Source: Saccharothrix sp. HUAS TT1 (GTDB lineage: Bacteria > Actinomycetota > Actinomycetes > Mycobacteriales > Pseudonocardiaceae). From it: a DNA stretch of 64,000 bases. The stretch is taken from positions 6,014,001 to 6,078,000 of the forward strand of contig NZ_CP160453.1 of assembly GCF_040744945.1 (NCBI RefSeq). The letters run 5' to 3'. Of this stretch, positions 53,826 through 62,230 are shown one piece after another. The notes beneath the pieces were generated by a model. It did no database searches and was not told where the DNA came from. It saw only the letters and a program-made list of their open reading frames with translations. Each line of letters starts with the position of its first letter. Position 1 is the first letter of the stretch. The position numbers were made by a program, and so were the translations under genes.

Positions 53826-54578
53826 ATGGCCGGTGTGGAAGAGGTCGAGGTCGTCGTTGCCCACAGCCAGCGCGTGACGTTGCGCGTCGGCAACGCGTTC
53901 CTGAAGGTCGACGGCGACCCGGCGCACGCCGACGTCGAGGTGCGGGCGATGGCCATGGCGCCGGTGCCGACCCCGGCGGTCCTCTGGCACGAGCCGCCCG
54001 TGCTCGCGATCGCCGCCGTGCCAGGCAAGGCGCTCGGCGTCCTCGGCGAACCGTCGACCGCGTCGCCGGCGGCGTGGGCCGCGGCGGGCGCCGCGATCCG
54101 CGGGCTGCACGACGCACCGCTGCCGCCGTGGTCGGGCGTCCGGCTCGACGCCGTGGCGGCGGAGCTGGACAGCGAGTGCGAGTGGCTGCTCGCCAACGCC
54201 GTCCTGCCCGCCGAGGTGGTCCGGCGCAACCGCGAGATCGCCGAGGCCGCGCTCCGGCCGTGGGAACCGGTGTTCGTCCACGGCGACCTGCAGATCACCC
54301 ACGTGTTCGTCGACGGCGACGAGGTCACCGGCATCATCGACTGGTCCGAGGCCGCCCCCGGCGACGCCATGTTCGACCTCGCCATCCTGACGCTCGGGCA
54401 CGAGGAGCGCCTGGACGACCTGCTCGCCGGCTACGGCGACGCGGACCGGGACGTGATCCGCGCCTGGTGGTCGCTGCGCAGCCTGACGGCGTCGCGCTGG
54501 CTGATCGAGCACGGCTTCGACCCGGACTCGCCGGGGTGCGAGTTCGACGTGCTCAGGTCGCGGGCGCGGGAGTCCTAG
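53826..54578 (+). CDS. Aminoglycoside-phosphotransferase-like kinase
   Basis: The 250-residue APH-fold protein shows the catalytic loop VFVHGDLQITHVFVDG, the metal Asp in VTGIIDWSEAAPGDAMFDL, and the N-terminal lobe with VTLRVGNAFLKVDGD. It is shorter than true aminoglycoside kinases, so the substrate may be a small sugar or amino compound rather than an antibiotic. The ATG at 53826 lacks a clear Shine-Dalgarno. Its TAG stop shares the CTAG tetranucleotide with the stop of the convergent hydrolase. Confidence 0.85.
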   Translation: MAGVEEVEVVVAHSQRVTLRVGNAFLKVDGDPAHADVEVRAMAMAPVPTPAVLWHEPPVLAIAAVPGKALGVLGEPSTASPAAWAAAGAAIRGLHDAPLPPWSGVRLDAVAAELDSECEWLLANAVLPAEVVRRNREIAEAALRPWEPVFVHGDLQITHVFVDGDEVTGIIDWSEAAPGDAMFDLAILTLGHEERLDDLLAGYGDADRDVIRAWWSLRSLTASRWLIEHGFDPDSPGCEFDVLRSRARES

Positions 54579-55921
54579 CAGGTCGTCTCGCGCGCGAGCC
54601 GCGCGGAGCCGAGCAGGTGGGCGTCCGCCGCGCCGCGCGTGCACTCGTTGGCGTGGTAGACGCCGTGGCCGGGACCGTCGAAGGTGACCAGCCGCGAGCC
54701 CTCCGCCTGCCGGTGCACGTTGCGCGCCCACCGGTACGGCGTGGCCACGTCGTAGCGGCTGGTCAGCACGAGCAGCGCCGAGCCGTTGTCGACGTCGAGG
54801 CGGTGCGGCGGGTTGGACGGGCGGTCGGTGAACCCGACGCACGTGGCCGCCTCCTGGTGGCCGAGGAACGTGCCGCGCAACGTGGGCGCGGCGCGCAGCT
54901 CGGCCCGGCGCAGCGCCCGGTACTCGCCGAAGTCCGCGAACCGCAGCGCGAAGTCCTGGCACACCACGGCGTAGCGCAGCGAGTCGTAGTTCGGCTCGAA
55001 CGACGCCCGCACCGCGCCGACGTCCGCGATGAGCGACGCCAGGCTCTCCCACGCGCCGCCGCGGATCTCGTAGTACGCCGCCACGATCAGCTCGCCCGAG
55101 CCCCACCCGGACTCGTCCGCTGCGACGAGGGCCTTCTCCCACACCGCGCGGACGTCCTGCCCGTGCAGGGCGCACGTCGTGCTCTCCGCGCACCACGCGA
55201 CGAACACGTCGAACGCCTCCTCCACGGCCCGCGCCCGGTCGAGCACGAAACGGCGCTTGTCGACGCTGTGGTCGATCACGCCGTCGAGCACGATCGAGCG
55301 CACCCGCGAGCCGAACAGCTCCGCGTACTGCTGGCCGAGCAGCGTGCCGTAGGAGATGCCGTAGAAGCTGATCGTCCGCTCGCCCAGCGCCTGCCGCACG
55401 GCGTCCAGGTCGCGGGCCGACCGGGCCGTGTCGACGTGGTCGAACACCGGGTGGTCCGCCCGGCAGTCGTCGCGGACCGCGCGGTTGTACCGGGCCAGCG
55501 CGGCGAACCCGGCCTCGTCCACCGGGTCGTCGCCGGGGTTCGGGACCGGCTGGTCGAACGAGCAGCGGATCGCCGAGCTGTTGTTGGTGCCCAGCTGGTC
55601 GAAGCCGACGACGTCGAACCTGGCCCGCACCTCGGCGCTCAGGTAGGGGGCGCGGGCGAACTCCGCGCCGGACCCGCCGGGGCCGCCCGCGTCCACGAAC
55701 ACCACGCCGATCCGGCGCGCGGGATCGGTGGCGCGGACCCGTGACACGGCCAGGTCCACCCGGGGGCCGCGCGGATCCGCCCAGTCCAGCGGCACCCGGA
55801 CGGTGCCGCAGTCGGCCGCGGGCTGGTCGGGGCAGGGCTGCCAGGAGATGGCCGCCGCCTCCGCCGCGGGAGCGACCACCAGCAGGCTCGCGGCGAGCGC
55901 GGTGACGAGCAAGGTCCGCAT
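54575..55921 (-). CDS. Secreted TAP-like alpha/beta hydrolase (tripeptidyl aminopeptidase type)
   Basis: The 448-residue secreted hydrolase has a signal peptide (MRTLLVTALAASLLVVAPAAEA) and the TAP/SlpD-type order: VFVDAGGPGGSGAEF, RFDVVGFDQLGTNNSS, nucleophile ISFYGISYGTLLGQQYAE, and a C-terminal TAP-like domain with VLTSRYDVATPYRWA (Asp) and DGPGHGVYHANEC (His, paired Cys). ATG 55921 follows GGGGGACACC. Family members remove N-terminal tripeptides or related groups outside the cell; the exact substrate is not apparent. Confidence 0.9.
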   Translation of the reverse strand: MRTLLVTALAASLLVVAPAAEAAAISWQPCPDQPAADCGTVRVPLDWADPRGPRVDLAVSRVRATDPARRIGVVFVDAGGPGGSGAEFARAPYLSAEVRARFDVVGFDQLGTNNSSAIRCSFDQPVPNPGDDPVDEAGFAALARYNRAVRDDCRADHPVFDHVDTARSARDLDAVRQALGERTISFYGISYGTLLGQQYAELFGSRVRSIVLDGVIDHSVDKRRFVLDRARAVEEAFDVFVAWCAESTTCALHGQDVRAVWEKALVAADESGWGSGELIVAAYYEIRGGAWESLASLIADVGAVRASFEPNYDSLRYAVVCQDFALRFADFGEYRALRRAELRAAPTLRGTFLGHQEAATCVGFTDRPSNPPHRLDVDNGSALLVLTSRYDVATPYRWARNVHRQAEGSRLVTFDGPGHGVYHANECTRGAADAHLLGSARLARETTC

Positions 55922-56001
55922 GGTGTCCCCCAACGGTCAGCGGAGGCGTGCAGTCTCTCGGGGCCGGCGCGCGGGGCGCAACCCCTGGTGACCGGCTGAG
56001 A

Positions 56002-56030
56002 CGCCGCGCCCGGGAGGTCCGGGCGCGGCG
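56002..56030. terminator. Terminator-like hairpin downstream of the EEP gene
   Basis: The 12-bp arms CGCCGCGCCCGG and CCGGGCGCGGCG enclose GAGGT, ending 10 nt after the minus-strand stop at 56040. It probably terminates that transcript before the next gene. Confidence 0.75.
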
Positions 56031-56039
56031 CCGGACCGG

Positions 56040-58217
56040 TCAGCCCGTGCCCTCGAACTCGATCCGGTAGATCCCGTTGGTGTCGGTCGGGTCCGGGGAG
56101 CCGTCGTTGTGGACGGCGTAGTCCCGCTCGAACGCCAGGGTGTCGCCCGTCGGGATCTCGCCGGCGAGCACCTTCCGCACGTGCGTGGTGTCGTCGGTCG
56201 CCGCCGATTCGTCCAGCTCGAAGCACTCCAGTTGCACCTCCTGGTCGAAGGTGATGTCGCGGAAGGGGTCGTCGAAGTACCGGCTGTCGCCCTCGGCCGT
56301 GGTGCCGAAGTCCATCTGGTGCGCGGTGGAGAAGTCGACCCGGACCTCGCACCTGATCTCGTCGTTGTCGGTGGGCTCGGGGTCGTCGTTCTGGTCGATC
56401 ACGACCAGTCGGCGCACGTCCAGGCGCCGCAGGCTGGTCGACCACTCCACCCGGTAGGTGGTGGGTGTCGCGCACGGGTTCAGGCAGCCGGCGTCGACGG
56501 TGAAGAACAGGTCCTGCTCCCCCGCTGGGATCTTCGACCCCGCGGCGGGCACGGTCAGCGAGATCGAGGGCGCGTTGGTGCTCGTCTCGTGCTCGGGGTT
56601 GACGAGGTCGGCCTCGGTGAACAGCCTGATCCGCAGCGGGATGGTCTGCTCCTCGACGTCGAAGACCAACGTCTGCGGCAGGCCGCTGTCCAGCGCGTGC
56701 TGCGTGATCCGGTAGTGCACGGTGGACAGCCCGCCCGCCTGCGCGGTCATCTGGTCCTGGAACAGCGACTCGAACGGGTCCAGGTAGACCGCCTCCTCGA
56801 AGCTGCCGCCCAGGTGGAACTGGCTGTGGAAGCCGTACGGGCCGGCGTGCGCCGGGTCCTCCATGCGCAGCCGCACGAAGAACGGCCCCTTGGTGTCCAC
56901 CGTGACGGTCGTCGTCACGGGGCAGTGCGTGCTCCCGCACGGCGGGGTGACCAGGACGCCTTCGCCTTCGACGGGCTTCAGGGGCGTCGACAGGTCCGTG
57001 GACTCGTACACGTCGAGCAGCATGTTCTGCTGCACCGGCAACTGCGCCTTGAACGTGTAGGTGCCCGGCTTCGCGAAGTGGAACCACTGGAAGCCGCCGA
57101 ACCGGGTGATGTCGCCGTAGTGCCAGCCGTCGGTCGACTTGGACTTGGCGCCCTCGTCCTGCTCCTTCGACGCCGAGCCGCAGTGCGCCAACGGCTTGCC
57201 GATGTCGACCGCCAGCGGGAAGTGGTCGGACAGGTCGACGATCGACTTGGTGCCGCCCGGCTTCGGTTCGAGGTGCAGGAACGTGCCGGTGAAGTGGCGT
57301 TCCAGCGTCCCGTGCTGGACGCACGAGCGGACCTCGGCGGAGTGCCGGAACAGCACGTAGTCGGTGCGCTCCCGGCGGTCCGCGCCCGCCGCGCCCGCCA
57401 CCGCGTTCCGATCGCTGTCCACCGTGAAGCCGGGGTCGGACTGCGAGCCGTGCTCCCGCCAGGTGTCGCCGAGCTTCACCCGGCCGAACCCGTTCTGGCC
57501 CAGCACCAGGTCGGTGTGCTCGGGCGTTCCCGCCTCGACGTTCAGGGTCCCGGCCAGGATCACGTCCGCCCCTCCGGCGGCGGCCTTCGACCAGGTCTGC
57601 ACGAAGGAGGCCGCCTCGTCGGCCTGGGTCGCCCTGGTCTGGTGGGCGATCCGGTCGTCGCCCTCCTGCAGGCTGGTGAAGTAGACGTCGCCCGCCTTGT
57701 CGGAGCGGGGGTTGCCGATCCGCACGTAGCCGATCCCGCCGTCGCCCGCCGAGTACTCGTGGTAGGCCAGTTCGCACAGGTTCGCCGCGTTGATCCGCTC
57801 GCACCCGCTGCCGGCGACGGGCACGCCGTGGATCGGGAACCGGGAGAACAGCAGCACGTCCTCGTCGCCGACGTCGGGCAGCGAGTAGCCGAACTCCGCG
57901 GCCAGTTCGGTGCGCAGGGTCGTCCTGGTCTCCACGTCGATCGCCTCGGTGAGCACCACGACGTCGTAGTCGCCGTCCTCGTCGCCCGCGATGAGGCGTT
58001 CGGCGATCTCCTCGGCCCGTTCGGTGTTCCGGGCGCCGTAGCGGCTCTCGTAGCCGCCGAGGTCGCCCGGCATGTCGACGTTGTAGGTGAGGACCCGGTA
58101 GGTGTCCCGGTCCGGCGCCGCGGTCGCGACGCCGGGCGTGGACAGCAGGCCGAGCACCAGACCTGCCACGCACGCCGACGCTGTTCGTGCCGGAGCACGT
58201 CTTCCCTTGGTGCGCAT
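56040..58217 (-). CDS. Secreted endonuclease/exonuclease/phosphatase-fold protein with altered metal motif
   Basis: The 725-residue protein has a signal peptide (ARTASACVAGLVLGLLS), an EEP domain in residues ~40-345 (YRVLTYNVDMPGDLGGYESR; DVVVLTEAID; DHFPLAVDIG with the catalytic His), and an all-beta C-terminal half (FGGFQWFHFAKPGTYTFKAQ; LVFDVEEQTIPLRIRLF). The usual GDFN motif is replaced by LAGTLNVEAG: the metal/catalytic Asp is a Thr, while Asn remains. The C-terminal half may bind lipid or polymer. ATG 58217 follows GAGGGGAAAGCACG. Sphingomyelinase-like activity is uncertain because of the substitution. Confidence 0.85.
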   Translation of the reverse strand: MRTKGRRAPARTASACVAGLVLGLLSTPGVATAAPDRDTYRVLTYNVDMPGDLGGYESRYGARNTERAEEIAERLIAGDEDGDYDVVVLTEAIDVETRTTLRTELAAEFGYSLPDVGDEDVLLFSRFPIHGVPVAGSGCERINAANLCELAYHEYSAGDGGIGYVRIGNPRSDKAGDVYFTSLQEGDDRIAHQTRATQADEAASFVQTWSKAAAGGADVILAGTLNVEAGTPEHTDLVLGQNGFGRVKLGDTWREHGSQSDPGFTVDSDRNAVAGAAGADRRERTDYVLFRHSAEVRSCVQHGTLERHFTGTFLHLEPKPGGTKSIVDLSDHFPLAVDIGKPLAHCGSASKEQDEGAKSKSTDGWHYGDITRFGGFQWFHFAKPGTYTFKAQLPVQQNMLLDVYESTDLSTPLKPVEGEGVLVTPPCGSTHCPVTTTVTVDTKGPFFVRLRMEDPAHAGPYGFHSQFHLGGSFEEAVYLDPFESLFQDQMTAQAGGLSTVHYRITQHALDSGLPQTLVFDVEEQTIPLRIRLFTEADLVNPEHETSTNAPSISLTVPAAGSKIPAGEQDLFFTVDAGCLNPCATPTTYRVEWSTSLRRLDVRRLVVIDQNDDPEPTDNDEIRCEVRVDFSTAHQMDFGTTAEGDSRYFDDPFRDITFDQEVQLECFELDESAATDDTTHVRKVLAGEIPTGDTLAFERDYAVHNDGSPDPTDTNGIYRIEFEGTG

Positions 58218-58392
58218 CGTGCTTTCCCCTCTCGGTGGTGTTGACGGCATGACCGTCCCGGGACGGGGTTGTGCCGGGGCTGTGGTCGCCGGGCGGGTTC
58301 CACAACCCGGCTGCAACCGGGGGCCGCTACACCTGTGCGGGGGCCGGACGACGGCCGATGAGCGAACAGGGGGAACGAAGGTGGAGGTTCGG

Positions 58393-59133
58393 ATGATGGC
58401 GGTCGCGGTCGCCGTGGCGGTCGCGGCGGCGGGTGCGGTGGTGGCGGGTCCGGCGCGGTCGGCGGCGGCGGGCAGCTGCCAGCCGTCGGTGAGCGTCGGC
58501 AACGCGCCGAAGGTGTCGGAGGACCAGGGACCGCTGCGGTTCGCCATCAGCGTGGCGCCGCCGCCGGCCGGGTGCGACTTCCAGGGGTCGGTGGGCTTCC
58601 AGACCGAGCCCGCCGCGGGCAACCCGACCCCGAACGTCGACTACAAGGAGATGACGGGCACGGTCAGCTGGCCGCTGAACACCCCGATCATGAAGATCGT
58701 CGAGGTGCCGATCTACGAGGACCAGCAGGCAGAGCCCGACGAGACCGTCGAGCTCTGCCTGCACTCGCCGGTGGGCGTGACCATCGTCAGCTGGTGCGGG
58801 GCCGGGCAGATCAAGAGCACCCCGATCTGCGTGCGCCCGGAGGGCGACCAGAGCGCGGCCTGCTGGATCCCGGTCCAGCCCTCGCAACCGGGCGGCACCG
58901 CGGTGACGGTCGACTACTCGACGGTGGCCGGCACCGCGACGCCCGGCCAGGACTACGTCGGCGTCACGGGTGGCAGGCTGACGATCCCGGCCGGGGCGAG
59001 CGAGGGCCTGGCGCCCGTGGAGGTCCTGGCCGGTCGGCCCGGCGACCCGGACGAGAGGTTCGAGCTGGACTACCGGCTGACGCGCGACGGCGTGCCGGAA
59101 ACGGGCCGGTTCACCGTGGTGATCGTGCGCTGA
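58393..59133 (+). CDS. Secreted Calx-beta-domain protein
   Basis: The 246-residue secreted protein starts at ATG 58393 behind GGAGG, with signal MMAVAVAVAVAAAGAVVAGP. The mature part contains two Calx-beta-like units: VSEDQGPLRFAISVAPPPAG with EDQQAEPDETVELCLHSP, then PGGTAVTVDYSTVAGTATPG with DYVGVTGGRLTIPAG and DPDERFELDYRLT. These acidic turns (DPDExFEL) are the usual Calx-beta Ca-binding loops. It has several Cys and no catalytic motif; likely a cell-surface or matrix-binding protein. GTG 58381 is an alternative start. Its 3' end overlaps the convergent SARP gene by 23 nt. Confidence 0.8.
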   Translation: MMAVAVAVAVAAAGAVVAGPARSAAAGSCQPSVSVGNAPKVSEDQGPLRFAISVAPPPAGCDFQGSVGFQTEPAAGNPTPNVDYKEMTGTVSWPLNTPIMKIVEVPIYEDQQAEPDETVELCLHSPVGVTIVSWCGAGQIKSTPICVRPEGDQSAACWIPVQPSQPGGTAVTVDYSTVAGTATPGQDYVGVTGGRLTIPAGASEGLAPVEVLAGRPGDPDERFELDYRLTRDGVPETGRFTVVIVR

Positions 59134-62017
59134 CGGCCGGGTCGCCGTGCAGGCGCCGGGCGAGCTCCCGGTGGCGGGCGGCGGCGTCCGGCCGGCCGGA
59201 CCTGGCCTCGACCTCGGCGAGGTCGTCGTGCAGGCGGGCCTCCTCGTAGCCGTCCTGGAGCCGTTCCCGGATGGCCAGGGCGCGGCGGAACTCCTCGCGG
59301 GCCGCGGTCAGGTCGCCGAGGGCCAGGTGCGCGCGACCGAGGTTGGCCCGGACCACCGACTCGCCGTGCCGGTCGGCCAGCGCGGCGCTGACCGCCAACG
59401 CCTGGCGCAGGTCGACCAGCGCCGCACCGGGATCGCCCCGCCCGAGCAGGGCGATCCCGGTGTTGGTCAACGTCTCCGACTCGAACCGGCGGTCGCCGAC
59501 CCGCCTGCTGAGCACCAACGCGGCGCGGAAGTGCTCCAAGGCGTGGTCGACGTCGTCCAGGAGCAGGTACGCCTCGCCCAGGGTGTCCAGCGCGCCCGCC
59601 TCCAGCCGGAGGTCGCCGTCGGCCCGCGCGTTGGCCAGGGACTCCCCCAGCGGCTCGAAGCTCAGCTCCGGCCGACCCATCCGGACGTAGGTGTAGCCCA
59701 GGTTGCGCTGCGACACCGCGATCCCCCGCCGGTTGCCGGTGGCCGCGTGCAGCGCGATGGCCTGCCGGTAGGCGGCGACCGCCGCGTCGAACCGGCGCAG
59801 TTCCACGTTGGCGCCGCCGATGTTGTTGTGCACGGCCGCCTCGCCGCGCCGGTCGTCGGCGGCGCGCATCAGCTCCAGCGCCCGCGGGTAGCAGTCCAGC
59901 GCCTCGGTCAGGTGCCGGGTGATGCGGTAGGCCGTGCCCAGGGAGCGCAGCATCTCGCCCTCCGCGGCCGGGTCGCCCAGCTCGGCGGCGGCCGCGACCC
60001 CGACCCGGCACATCTCGATCCGCTCGGTCCAGTGGCCCCTGGCGTCGAAGAAGCCGGTCAGCGCGGCGGTGAGCTGCCAGGCCGCGGCGGGCAGGCCGTT
60101 CTCCCCGGCGGCGCGGACGACCGGCAGCAGGTTCTCCCGCTCGGCGTCGAGGGTGGCCAGCGCGGCGTGCCGGTCCGGCAGGTCGGCGGCCTCCCGGGCC
60201 AGGGCGAGGTAGAAGTCCACCACCCGGGCGAGGGCGGGCTCCTCCCCCGTCCCCCGCTGCTGGGCGAACAGCCGGACCAGGTCGTGGAAGCGGTACCGGC
60301 CGTCGCCCGCCCCGACGATCATGTGCGCGCCGACCAGCTCCTCGATCCACGGCCGGGCCGCCGCGGGCGCGACACCGCAGGCGGCGGCGACCAGGTGCGC
60401 GGGGAAGTGCGGGCCGGGGTGCGACCCGAGCAGCCGGAACGCGCGCGCGGCCGGTGCGCTCAACGTCCGGTAGGCGCTGGCGATGACCGCGCGGACCGAC
60501 CGGTCGTCGCCCTCGACGGCCAACGAGTCGAGCCGGTCGGCTGCCAGCTCGTCGGCCAGGTCCTCGATGGTGCTGTCGGAGCGGATCACCAGCTTGGCGG
60601 CGGCGATCCGCAGGGCCAGCGGCATCCCGCCGCACAGCCGGACCAGCCGGGTCGCCGCGCGGTGCTCGCGCTCGACCCGGGCGGCGCCGAGCACGCGGCC
60701 GAGCAGGGTCAGCGCCTCGGCGTCGGACAGCGCGTCCAGGCTCACCGCGCACACCGCGTGGCGCACCATCAGCGACGCGGGCTTGGCGCGACCGGTGATC
60801 AGCAGGAGGCTGGCGGTGCCGCCCGGCACGAGCGCCGCGAGGTCGGCGGCGTCGCCGCAGTTGTCCAGCAGCACCAGGACCCGCCTGCCGTAGAGCACCG
60901 ACCGGTACAGCCCGGCCCGCGCCGCGGTCGTCGCCGGGACGCGGCTGTCCGGGACGCCGAGGCCGAGCAGCAGGTGGGCCAGCGCCTCCGCCGCGGTCAT
61001 CGCCGCGGCCGGGTCGTGGCCGTGCAGGTCGAGGAACAGCTGGCCGTCCGGGAAGCGGCCGGCGACCCGGTGCGCCCACTGCACCGCGAGCGAGGTCTTG
61101 CCCATCCCGCCGGGCCCGGAGATCGACACCACCGGCCACTCGCCGTCCTCCCCGACCGCCCGGTCCAGGGTGGACAGGTCGGCGGCGCGGCCGGTGAAGT
61201 GCCCCGCCCGCGCGGGCAGCTGGGCCGGGGCGGCGTCGGGGGCGTCCGGCGCGTCCGGGCGCGGCGGGTCCAGCGCGGAGGACCGGCGCAGGATGTCGGT
61301 GTGCAGGCGGGACAGCTCCGCGCCCGGGTCGACGCCGAGTTCGTCGGCGAGCCGTTCGGCCAGCCGCCGGTACGCCTCCAGCGCCTCCACCTGCCGCTCG
61401 CACCGGTACAGGGCGAGCATGTAGAGCCCGACCAGCCGCTCGCGCGTGGGGTGCGCGACGAGCAGCCGTTCCAGCTCGGGCAGCGCGACGTGGTGCCGGC
61501 CGCGGCGGAGTTCGGCCGCCCACAGGTGCTCCCACGCGGTGAGGCGCAACTCGTGCCACCGCTCGACCTCCGCGACGCCCCACCCGACCAGGCCGGCGTC
61601 GGCCAGCGCCGGTCCGCGCCACGACGCCAGCGCCGCCCGCAGCCGCTCGACCGCCTCGGCGTCGTCCGGCGGCGCGGCGCGCGCGGTGGCGACGACCCGG
61701 GCGAACCGGTGCGCGTCCACCGCCTCGGGCTCGATCATCAGCACGTAGCCGGGCTCGCTGGTCCGCAGCACGTCGGTCAACCCGCAGCCGCTCAACGACT
61801 GCCGGACCCGCGCGACGTGGCTGTGCAGCGACTTCACCGCCGTGCGCGGCGGGTCGTCGTCCCACAGCACGTCGACCAGCCGGTCCCTCGACACCACCGT
61901 GCCGGCGTGCAGGGCGAGCACCCCGGCCACCGCCCGCTGCCGCGCGCCCTGCAGGTTCGCCCGACCGCCCGGTCCGATGACCTCGACCGGGCCGAGCACC
62001 CGCACCTCAGGTCGCAC
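59111..62017 (-). CDS. AfsR/SARP-type regulator with NB-ARC and TPR domains
   Basis: The 968-residue regulator shows the complete order: N-terminal winged-helix OmpR-type DNA-binding domain (residues 1-~90), BTAD helices (~97-245), NB-ARC NTPase with P-loop ISGPGGMGKTSL at ~299-310 and LVLLDNCGDAADLAAL, and a TPR array (~620-950; repeated blocks such as GDPAAEGEMLRSLGTAYRIT). AGGAGG seven bases ahead of GTG 62017 fixes the start. Such proteins often activate secondary-metabolite or secreted-enzyme genes; the target here is not defined. The long reading to 62185 has no family resemblance. Confidence 0.95.
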   Translation of the reverse strand: MRPEVRVLGPVEVIGPGGRANLQGARQRAVAGVLALHAGTVVSRDRLVDVLWDDDPPRTAVKSLHSHVARVRQSLSGCGLTDVLRTSEPGYVLMIEPEAVDAHRFARVVATARAAPPDDAEAVERLRAALASWRGPALADAGLVGWGVAEVERWHELRLTAWEHLWAAELRRGRHHVALPELERLLVAHPTRERLVGLYMLALYRCERQVEALEAYRRLAERLADELGVDPGAELSRLHTDILRRSSALDPPRPDAPDAPDAAPAQLPARAGHFTGRAADLSTLDRAVGEDGEWPVVSISGPGGMGKTSLAVQWAHRVAGRFPDGQLFLDLHGHDPAAAMTAAEALAHLLLGLGVPDSRVPATTAARAGLYRSVLYGRRVLVLLDNCGDAADLAALVPGGTASLLLITGRAKPASLMVRHAVCAVSLDALSDAEALTLLGRVLGAARVEREHRAATRLVRLCGGMPLALRIAAAKLVIRSDSTIEDLADELAADRLDSLAVEGDDRSVRAVIASAYRTLSAPAARAFRLLGSHPGPHFPAHLVAAACGVAPAAARPWIEELVGAHMIVGAGDGRYRFHDLVRLFAQQRGTGEEPALARVVDFYLALAREAADLPDRHAALATLDAERENLLPVVRAAGENGLPAAAWQLTAALTGFFDARGHWTERIEMCRVGVAAAAELGDPAAEGEMLRSLGTAYRITRHLTEALDCYPRALELMRAADDRRGEAAVHNNIGGANVELRRFDAAVAAYRQAIALHAATGNRRGIAVSQRNLGYTYVRMGRPELSFEPLGESLANARADGDLRLEAGALDTLGEAYLLLDDVDHALEHFRAALVLSRRVGDRRFESETLTNTGIALLGRGDPGAALVDLRQALAVSAALADRHGESVVRANLGRAHLALGDLTAAREEFRRALAIRERLQDGYEEARLHDDLAEVEARSGRPDAAARHRELARRLHGDPAVSARSPR

Positions 62018-62133
62018 GGCACCGCCTCCTGGCTGAAGGGTAGAGCTCCGGTGGTGCTGCGCCACAGGGCTTTGCGGGCGACAGGCCGGACCGGCCGGGG
62101 TTGCCGGCGTAGAGCTGTCCGGAGTATTTACAT

Positions 62134-62149
62134 CGTTGGTACAACGTTG
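62134..62149. promoter_or_regulatory. Operator-like palindrome in front of the GH127-type gene
   Basis: CGTTG-GTA-CAACG (62134-62146) overlaps CAACGTTG (62142-62149), both self-complementary, in the interval between the SARP start and the Tat-signal glycosidase. The shape differs from the CGAAA/TTTCG sites of the xylan regulon, so another regulator is probable. Confidence 0.5.
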
Positions 62150-62230
62150 GAAAACTGGAGCTGCCCCCCCGCTCGACGCCGACATCGCCGGTTACCGAGT
62201 CACCGATCACGAGTCACGAGGAGCGTCACC

